Assembly (NCBI GenBank): GCA_021821565.1
Contig: JAKACI010000125.1
Location: 1-5,115 of the forward strand
Source of the DNA: a bacterium
GTDB taxonomy: Bacteria; SZUA-79; Acidulodesulfobacterales; Acidulodesulfobacteraceae
Length of the DNA stretch: 5,115 nt
Reading direction: 5' to 3'
The notes below the pieces were generated by a model. That model was not told where the DNA came from. It worked only from the letters and a program-made list of their open reading frames with translations, and ran no database searches. A program made the position numbers and the translations under genes. Shown here piece after piece: positions 1-5,115 of this stretch; position 1 is the first letter of the stretch; every line of letters starts with the position of its first letter.

Positions 1-35
1 AAGGAAGTAATAAAATAAAAAATTGGTCTTGACAA

Positions 36-173
36 ATGGGTGCAGTATAAGCAGAGTTATTTGATTTGGAAAAAGAATACAAAAAAGAAAAGTTAAAAGA
101 AAAGGTTTATTCTTTAACGGAAGGAAAGCAGAATTATAACGAAACAAGATTTTGTAAAAAAATAAAATCTTAA
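36..173 (+). pseudogene. Possible remnant of a short gene, interrupted by an early stop
   Basis: Reading from the ATG at 36, the frame gives MGAV, then a TAA at 48-50, then 40 uninterrupted codons rich in Lys and Glu (AELFDLEKEYKKEKLKEK, continuing to a TAA at 171-173). The charged, helix-like composition looks like real protein rather than chance, although AT-rich DNA readily produces Lys/Glu-rich open stretches. No family is recognised. If it was a gene, a single base change at 48-50 would have broken it. It could instead be the tail of a longer gene that has decayed, since the same frame also has a TGA at 30-32. Bases 1-18 in another frame read KEVIK followed by a stop and might be the end of an upstream gene, which cannot be verified here. 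Confidence 0.2.
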
Positions 174-186
174 AGCAGATATTATA

Positions 187-726
187 ATGCTCAATAAAAC
201 CTCATTAGACTTAGACGGTGTTATATTCGATTACGAGAAAACTTTTCGTAAGCAAGCAGCAGAACTTGGTCTAAATATTTCAATCAAGCGTCCCGAAATA
301 TACAATATGGCGGATAGATACGAGATTACGGCGGATCAGGTATCTTTAATCAATTCAAAAATTGACTTTTCTGATATGGAAGTTTTTGACGAGGTTATAA
401 ATCTAAAGCATCATATTAAGGATATAAAATGCTTTATAACGTCAAGCCCGAAAGAAACTTTGCATTTAAGGAAATTAAACCTATTAAAAGTATTAGGCAA
501 AGACATTCCCGTATATCACGCCGATACGAAAGAAAAACATAGAATTATTTCCGAACTTGGAATAAAATATTTCATAGACGATTATAATACTGTAATTCAT
601 TATATAGAGTTAAATTGCCCAGATTGCAACGCTTATTGGCTCAATAGGGGATACGGAGATTTTAGTCTGCCGGAGCCTGAGAATAAGATAAATAGTTTGA
701 CTGAATTTTTTAACGGGAAATTTTAA
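187..726 (+). CDS. HAD-superfamily phosphatase, NT5C (5'(3')-deoxyribonucleotidase)-like
   Basis: This 179-residue protein carries the HAD signature motifs in order. Motif I is DLDGVIFD at residues 8-15, where D8 is the expected nucleophile and D10 the acid/base. Motif II is ITSSP (84-88). The motif III lysine is probably K115 or K117. Motif IV is FIDD (129-132), whose acidic pair D131/D132 would bind Mg2+. The short cap between motifs I and II, the total length and the TSSP-type motif II resemble the NT5C group, which dephosphorylates nucleoside monophosphates. The substrate is not shown by the sequence, and a generic HAD hydrolase is equally possible. No signal peptide or membrane segment is seen, so the protein is probably cytosolic. 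The ATG at 187 is the only usable start because an in-frame TAA lies at 163-165, but the ribosome-binding site is poor. The gene ends 2 bp before the HARE-nuclease gene, so the two are very probably co-transcribed. A CPDC pair (144-147) is present and its significance is unknown. Confidence 0.8.
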   Translation: MLNKTSLDLDGVIFDYEKTFRKQAAELGLNISIKRPEIYNMADRYEITADQVSLINSKIDFSDMEVFDEVINLKHHIKDIKCFITSSPKETLHLRKLNLLKVLGKDIPVYHADTKEKHRIISELGIKYFIDDYNTVIHYIELNCPDCNAYWLNRGYGDFSLPEPENKINSLTEFFNGKF

Positions 727-728
727 TC

Positions 729-1487
729 ATGAGTTCATTTAAAGACATTGCGTTTCAAATATTGAAAGAAGCCGGCAAGCCTTTACATAGCAAGGAAATT
801 ACAAAAATAGCTCTTAAAAAGGGTTGGCTTAAAACCGCAGGTAAAACACCCGAAGCCACAATGAATGCCCAGCTTGTCGTCGATGTAAATTCTAAGAAAG
901 AAAAATCACGTTTTGTTAAAGTTGATCCTTCTGTTTTCGGTTTAAACGAAAATTTTAAAGATTTAAGCATTAAAGAAACAAAGAAGTCCGAAAATATCTA
1001 TAAAATTTCAAAAGACGTTTCGACAAAACAAAAAGGCGATATAGCCGAAGCCAGAATTGCGGAACTTATAATGCTTTACGGAGATACGACATTGTCATGC
1101 TATAAACCTATTTCTGACGATGAAGGTATAGATTTAATCGTAAAAGAAAAAGGCAGTTTAAAGACGATGTATATTCAAATTAAAAGCCGTTTCGGCGATA
1201 ATCCAGATAAGATTTTTACGGCTAACGTTAAAACTTCTTCTATTTCGGATAATTATTCCATGGCGGTTATTTTTTGTTTTTTCGATACTGAAGAAGGCGA
1301 CTTATGGGATTATATCTGGTTTGTTCCTGCTCCGGATTTTATTAAATTAGCCAATAAACTTGATAGCGGAAAATCTCTCGGATTTGTCGCCGGACGAAAG
1401 AAGAAAGAATCGAACAAGTGGGATAATTATTTAATAGACAAAAGAAGCCTTGCCAATCAAATAATAGCTCAAATGAAAAGAGTTTAA
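729..1487 (+). CDS. HARE-HTH + PD-(D/E)xK nuclease, predicted restriction endonuclease
   Basis: The protein has 252 residues in two domains. Residues ~1-75 match the HARE-HTH winged helix (HB1/ASXL/restriction endonuclease HTH). The visible pattern is an amphipathic first helix, then GKPLHSKEITKIALKKGWL (17-35), then GKTPEATMNAQL (38-49) and the strand RFVKVDPSVFGL (61-72). A charged linker (~75-100) leads to a PD-(D/E)xK fold at ~101-252. This contains GDIAEARIAEL with E107, EGIDLIV with D135, and YIQIKSR with Q150 and K152. The active site is therefore D...QxK, a variant common in Mrr-like and related nucleases. WDYIWFVPAPDF (193-204) fits later core strands. HARE-HTH domains are known to be fused to restriction endonucleases and are proposed to read DNA sequence or modification state. 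Cleavage of foreign or modified DNA is therefore the likely role, by inference. The ATG lies 2 bp after the HAD gene's stop with only a weak purine-rich stretch (GGGAAA) upstream, which suggests translational coupling. No cognate methyltransferase sits in this pair. Confidence 0.85.
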   Translation: MSSFKDIAFQILKEAGKPLHSKEITKIALKKGWLKTAGKTPEATMNAQLVVDVNSKKEKSRFVKVDPSVFGLNENFKDLSIKETKKSENIYKISKDVSTKQKGDIAEARIAELIMLYGDTTLSCYKPISDDEGIDLIVKEKGSLKTMYIQIKSRFGDNPDKIFTANVKTSSISDNYSMAVIFCFFDTEEGDLWDYIWFVPAPDFIKLANKLDSGKSLGFVAGRKKKESNKWDNYLIDKRSLANQIIAQMKRV

Positions 1488-1543
1488 TAAATTATTTAGT
1501 CGGGTTTTTTAATGCGACCTATATATGTGCCAAACAAGATATA

Positions 1544-1575
1544 AAAATATTAGGACAATAAGGTCTTAATATTTT
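1544..1575 (+). terminator. 13-bp AT-rich hairpin between the two gene groups
   Basis: The arms AAAATATTAGGAC (1544-1556) and GTCTTAATATTTT (1563-1575) pair over all 13 positions in RNA, with one G-U wobble and a 6-base loop. The hairpin lies 57 bp after the HARE-nuclease stop and 42 bp before the start of the R-M-S gene. Its 3' arm ends in TTTT, and the opposite strand ends in TTTTT, so it could act as a weak terminator in either direction. The GC content of the stem is low and there is no separate long T-run, so a dyad operator for a DNA-binding regulator is an alternative. The structure is certain from the sequence; its function is not. Confidence 0.45.
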
Positions 1576-1604
1576 AATAAATAAAACTATGCAACTTACT
1601 AAAT

Positions 1605-1611
1605 AAAGAGG
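1605..1611 (+). promoter_or_regulatory. Ribosome-binding site of the R-M-S gene
   Basis: AAAGAGG ends 6 bases before the ATG at 1618, which is good Shine-Dalgarno spacing. It supports that ATG as the true start. It is also much stronger than anything ahead of the other two genes, which suggests that this gene is translated independently of them. Confidence 0.7.
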
Positions 1612-1617
1612 TTAAGA

Positions 1618-4600
1618 ATGGAAGTTGATATTAATAATATTGATTATTTTTTAAAAGCTATTGGCTTTAAAGTTAAAAATGGAACCGAAAATACATACGA
1701 TAAGATTTATAAGGATAATTATGAAATAAAAATTACTATTGATAACAGTAATTTTAAAAATTCAAAAATAGATTACGGCGACAAAATAACTGTCGATAGA
1801 AAAACAATAATAAACTTTTCTCATCAAGAAAATTTCGTTGTTTTGGAATGCGTTGATAGATTGTTGACAAAAGGGTATGAACCTAAAAATATTGTACTCG
1901 AAAAGAATTTTCCATTGGGACATAAAGAAAAAGGAAACTTAGATATACAAATTCTTGATAATGAAAATAAAAGTTTCATTATGATTGAGTGTAAAACTTT
2001 TGGACAAGAATATGAAAAAGAAATAAGAAAGACGAGAAACAATGGCGGACAAATTTTTTCTTATTTTACGCAAGATAAGAGTACCCAATATTTATGTCTT
2101 TATACATCTTTATTTGAAAACAATAGCATAGTTTACAAGAACTCAATTATTAAGGTAACGGACGAAATACGAACTGCTACAAACAAACAAGAGTCTTACG
2201 AAAACTGGAAACCTCAAGTATTTGAAGAGAAAGGTATTTTTGAAGAAGGAATTAGACCTTATTTAATAGAATTTAGAGGATTAGTTAAGAAGGATTTAGA
2301 GCCATTAACCGAGAGAGATGGCGGAACTATTTTTAACTCCTTCGCAGAAATATTAAGAAGGAATGTTGTTTCGGATAAAACTAACGCCTATAATAAAATA
2401 TTCAATCTTTTTTTATGCAAGATTGTTGACGAATATGAAAGAAATGATAATGAAGAATTAAAATTCCAATGGAAAGAGGGAGAAGTTAATGAAGATGTAT
2501 TGTTGAGATTAAATGATTTGTATAAAAGAGGTATGGATAAATATTTAGATTTGAAAATTTCATCTGTTGATATTAAAGAGATTGCAGATTTACTTAATTC
2601 ACGACAAACAGAAAATGGAAATAATGAAGAGATAAAACAATTATTTATACGGCAAAAACTTTATACTAGTAATGATTTCGCATTTAAAGAAGTTTTTGAT
2701 AAAAACACGTTTGATTTAAATTGTATTGTTGTTAAAGAGGTTGTAAAGTTATTGGAAAAATATAGGATAAGATATCAAACAAAACAGCAATTTTTAGGAG
2801 ATTTCTTTGAAAAATTATTGAATACCGGAATAAAACAAGAAGTAGGGCAGTTTTTTACTCCCGTACCTATTGCTCAATTTATATCTAAATCACTACCTAT
2901 TTTTGAAATAATAAAAGAAAAAAATGATAAGGAGGAAATTTATATCTTACCTTATTGCATAGATTATGCGTCCGGAGCAGGACATTTCTTAACTGAAATC
3001 ATGGAAGAAATAGATCATTATATCAAAGAAGAAATTAAAGATGATTTTTTTAAAAATGGAAGAGCAAAAAAAGAATTTAACTCTTACAAAGATAATTTTG
3101 ATTGGGCAAAAGAACATATTTATGGAATTGAAAAAGATTATAGGTTGGCAAAAACTACAAAAATAGCTACTTTCTTAAATGGGGATGGCGACGCTACTAT
3201 AATCTGTGGTGATGGACTGGATAATTTTAGCAAAAGCAAGGATTATAAAAAAGCACTAAGGGCAACGGAAGAAAAAAAGGATATAGGTAATTTTGATATT
3301 GTCATTTCTAATCCGCCTTATTCGGTAAGTGGTTTTAAAACTACAATCAATAATGGTAAGGATAGTTTTGATTTATTTGATTATTTTACAGACAAATCCA
3401 AAGAAATAGAGTGTTTGTTTATTGAAAGAACAAAACAATTATTAAAAGAACAGGGTGTCGCGGGAATTATTTTGCCTTCTTCAATTTTATCGAATACAGG
3501 AATTTATTCTAAAGCAAGAGAACTTATATTAGAAAACTTCGAAATAAAAGGTATAGTTGAGATGGGGGCAAATACCTTTATGGCTACTGGTATTAATACT
3601 ATAATTCTTTTTTTAAAAAGAATTAAAAACAAAAAAGAAAATATATTGAGTCTTGTTGAGCAAGCGTTTAATGAAAAGAAAGATTTAACTATAAATAATA
3701 TTGAAAAGCCAATATCTAAATTTCTGAATAAAATTTACAAAATAAGCTTTGAAGATTTCGTTTCCTTATTAGAAAAAAAACCAAATAATAAGATTAAATC
3801 GTTGGAAATATTCAGGGCATATAATGAATTATTATCTAAAAAACCAGAGATTAGAACATTAAAGGAAAGATCTGATTTTAAGGAACTAACTGATGAAGAA
3901 AAAGAGCAATTGCTGAATGAAAAATTATACGATTATATTATTAAGTCCGAAAAAGAGAAATTAATATATTTTATTTTGTCTTATGGCAAAAAAGTTGTTG
4001 TTTCGAATATTCCAAGAGATAAGAAAGGAGAGACGAAGTTTTTAGGTTATAAGTTTTCAAATAGGAGAGGTTATGAAGGTATTGATATTTTTAAACTAGG
4101 TGGAAGTTTATATAATCCAGAAAAATTAAGAGATAAATCTAAAGTAAATTATTATATTTTAGAAAACTTTTTAGATAAAGCAAATTTGGGAGTCGTTGAA
4201 GAAGCTATCCCTATTAAGATTATTGATTTACACTCCATGTTAGAATTAGATAAGGCCGATTTTGAAAAACAGATCAATCTTTATGCTAAACAGGAGATTA
4301 AATTTAAAGAAGAATTGAATATTGAAAGGTTAGGCGATAAAGTTGACATTAAAATAGGCGGAACTCCCCCAAGATCAGATATTCATTTTTTTACAGGAAA
4401 CAATTTATGGCTTTCTATTGAAGAAATGAATGGGGGAGAAATATACGATACAAAAGAAAAGTTAACTAACGAAGGAATTAAAAATTCAAATTGCAAGCTA
4501 ATAAAAAAAGGTACTACTTTATTAAGTTTTAAATTGAGCATAGGCAAAACTGCAATAGCAGGAAAAGATTTATATACAAATGAAGCAATCGCAGGTTTAG

Positions 4601-5040
4601 AAGTAAAAAAGAAATTGAGCAAAGAGGTCTTTGATAGATATTTATTTTATTTCTTTAGTTCTAATTTCTCAAAGCTTCTTTTAATGAAAAACAATAATAT
4701 TTTTGGAACAAGTCTTAATAAGTCATTTTTAGAAAATATAAGAATGCCCTTTCCAAATAAAGACATTCAGGAACACATTATTTCTGAATTGTTTAAAATT
4801 GATAAAAAGAAAGATGAGTTAAATAAAAATATATTAGAGAAAAATATGGAAATTGAAAATACTTTTAAAAAAATATTCAATAAATATTCTAAAGTAAAAA
4901 TTGCATCTTTGGTCGCTGAAGAAAATCTAATAAGTGGAAAAAGACCACGAGGCGGGGTTTTTAAATATGAAGAAGGAGTGATAAGTTTGGGCGGGGAAAA
5001 TATTGGTTATGACGGAAAATATAATGAACCTATAAATTAA
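1618..5040 (+). CDS. Type IIG R-M-S fusion: nuclease + N6-adenine methyltransferase + specificity domain, with truncated second TRD
   Basis: A single 1140-residue chain that should both cut and N6-methylate DNA at one recognition site. Residues ~60-170 resemble HsdR_N, a PD-(D/E)xK nuclease, with E77, D109 in GNLDI, E124/K126 in IECK and Q145 in GGQIFSY. No helicase/translocase motifs follow. Residues ~235-400 resemble the HsdM helical domain (NAYNKIFNLFLCKIVDE, 256-272). The methyltransferase core has GQFFTP (410-415), motif I DYASGAGHF (449-457, a variant of DPACGSGHF), GIEKD (503-507), GDGLDNF (531-537) and catalytic motif IV NPPY (565-568). A linker follows, including FLGYKFSNRRGYEGI (808-822). 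The first HsdS-like recognition domain (~901-1055) starts near IKIGGTPPR. A Lys/Glu-rich helical spacer covers ~1056-1092. A second recognition domain begins (ISGKRPRGG, then ISLGGENIG) but stops after ~50 residues where 150 or more are usual. The enzyme may therefore be altered in specificity or inactive. GC is lower than in the two upstream genes. Confidence 0.88.
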   Translation: MEVDINNIDYFLKAIGFKVKNGTENTYDKIYKDNYEIKITIDNSNFKNSKIDYGDKITVDRKTIINFSHQENFVVLECVDRLLTKGYEPKNIVLEKNFPLGHKEKGNLDIQILDNENKSFIMIECKTFGQEYEKEIRKTRNNGGQIFSYFTQDKSTQYLCLYTSLFENNSIVYKNSIIKVTDEIRTATNKQESYENWKPQVFEEKGIFEEGIRPYLIEFRGLVKKDLEPLTERDGGTIFNSFAEILRRNVVSDKTNAYNKIFNLFLCKIVDEYERNDNEELKFQWKEGEVNEDVLLRLNDLYKRGMDKYLDLKISSVDIKEIADLLNSRQTENGNNEEIKQLFIRQKLYTSNDFAFKEVFDKNTFDLNCIVVKEVVKLLEKYRIRYQTKQQFLGDFFEKLLNTGIKQEVGQFFTPVPIAQFISKSLPIFEIIKEKNDKEEIYILPYCIDYASGAGHFLTEIMEEIDHYIKEEIKDDFFKNGRAKKEFNSYKDNFDWAKEHIYGIEKDYRLAKTTKIATFLNGDGDATIICGDGLDNFSKSKDYKKALRATEEKKDIGNFDIVISNPPYSVSGFKTTINNGKDSFDLFDYFTDKSKEIECLFIERTKQLLKEQGVAGIILPSSILSNTGIYSKARELILENFEIKGIVEMGANTFMATGINTIILFLKRIKNKKENILSLVEQAFNEKKDLTINNIEKPISKFLNKIYKISFEDFVSLLEKKPNNKIKSLEIFRAYNELLSKKPEIRTLKERSDFKELTDEEKEQLLNEKLYDYIIKSEKEKLIYFILSYGKKVVVSNIPRDKKGETKFLGYKFSNRRGYEGIDIFKLGGSLYNPEKLRDKSKVNYYILENFLDKANLGVVEEAIPIKIIDLHSMLELDKADFEKQINLYAKQEIKFKEELNIERLGDKVDIKIGGTPPRSDIHFFTGNNLWLSIEEMNGGEIYDTKEKLTNEGIKNSNCKLIKKGTTLLSFKLSIGKTAIAGKDLYTNEAIAGLEVKKKLSKEVFDRYLFYFFSSNFSKLLLMKNNNIFGTSLNKSFLENIRMPFPNKDIQEHIISELFKIDKKKDELNKNILEKNMEIENTFKKIFNKYSKVKIASLVAEENLISGKRPRGGVFKYEEGVISLGGENIGYDGKYNEPIN

Positions 5041-5079
5041 GACAGCTTTTTTAAAATTGAACTTCCGCAATTACAATAA
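5041..5079 (+). pseudogene. Possible remnant of the second TRD's C-terminal end
   Basis: Directly after the TAA at 5038-5040 and in the same frame, 12 codons read DSFFKIELPQLQ before the next TAA. The FFKIELPQLQ part resembles the segment that commonly closes an HsdS recognition domain (consensus near IKIPLPPLEEQ). It sits where a deletion inside the second domain would bring that end close to its beginning. The stretch is short and the similarity could be chance. Confidence 0.22.
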
Positions 5080-5099
5080 TTATAAAAATCTGTTAAAAT
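5057..5099 (+). promoter_or_regulatory. Weak sigma-70-type promoter candidate reading out of the window
   Basis: Two overlapping arrangements are visible. TTGAAC (5057-5062) lies 18 bases before TATAAA (5081-5086). TTACAA (5071-5076) lies 17 bases before TAAAAT (5094-5099), which is preceded by TGT in the extended -10 position. Such matches arise often by chance in DNA this AT-rich. No gene start is seen downstream within the window. Confidence 0.22.
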
Positions 5100-5115
5100 T
5101 TATTACTATCAGCTA

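Noticed and set aside
29..34. Perfect -35 hexamer TTGACA
   Set aside because: No acceptable -10 lies 15-19 bases downstream. The nearest TATAAG begins only 11 bases after it.
183..188. Perfect TATAAT near the HAD gene
   Set aside because: It overlaps the start codon, so transcription from it would begin inside the gene, and no -35 fits.
616..627. CPDC pair in the HAD protein as a zinc site
   Set aside because: A single CxxC with no second metal-binding pair in the protein is not enough to claim a zinc site.
755..970. Open frame of 71 codons on the minus strand
   Set aside because: It lies opposite the HARE-HTH coding region, which has clear domain motifs. The antisense frame shows no recognisable protein features.
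1505..1510. T-run after the HARE-nuclease gene as a Rho-independent terminator
   Set aside because: No GC-rich hairpin precedes it. The only pairing nearby is GTCG with CGAC, which encloses the T-run.
1824..2042. Open frame of 72 codons on the minus strand
   Set aside because: It is antisense to the conserved nuclease domain (IECK region) of the R-M-S gene, so it is a shadow.
4383..4622. Open frame of 79 codons on the minus strand
   Set aside because: It is antisense to the first recognition domain. Its hydrophobic look comes from complementing Lys/Glu-rich codons.
5047..5052. T6 tract near the end of the R-M-S gene as a phase-variation switch
   Set aside because: It lies after the stop codon and is short. 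No long homopolymer or tandem repeat within the gene would explain the truncation.

Overview
The window is a 5.1-kb stretch of AT-rich bacterial DNA carrying three genes, all on the + strand. The content looks like part of a restriction or defence island. It does not allow a species call. An AT-rich bacterium, or an AT-rich mobile region within one, is the most the sequence supports. Sampled 60-base lines give roughly 32-43% GC across the first two genes and 22-27% across the third. The two halves may therefore have different origins.

Bases 1-186 hold no convincing gene. They include a short reading frame (36-173) that looks protein-like but is broken by an early stop, so it may be a remnant. 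Bases 187-1487 form a tight two-gene unit separated by only 2 bp. The first gene is a small HAD-superfamily phosphatase resembling the NT5C 5'(3')-deoxyribonucleotidases. The second joins an N-terminal HARE-HTH winged helix to a C-terminal PD-(D/E)xK nuclease domain of the QxK type. Domain pairs of this kind are known from predicted restriction endonucleases. A 130-bp gap follows, containing a near-perfect 13-bp hairpin (1544-1575) and a good ribosome-binding site.

Bases 1618-5040 encode a 1140-residue R-M-S fusion of Type IIG character. It has an HsdR_N-like nuclease domain, an HsdM-like helical domain, an N6-adenine methyltransferase core with NPPY, a linker region, one complete HsdS-like target-recognition domain, a helical spacer, and only the first ~50 residues of a second recognition domain before the stop. 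The last 75 bp have no assignable gene. They hold a 12-codon in-frame stretch that resembles the end of a recognition domain, and a weak promoter candidate.

Together the genes suggest two neighbouring DNA-targeting modules. One is a self-contained restriction-modification enzyme with a shortened specificity region. The other is a HAD phosphatase + HARE-nuclease pair with no methyltransferase of its own, and that pair is the best candidate in the window for a little-described system. That it is a defence system is inference from domains and gene order.
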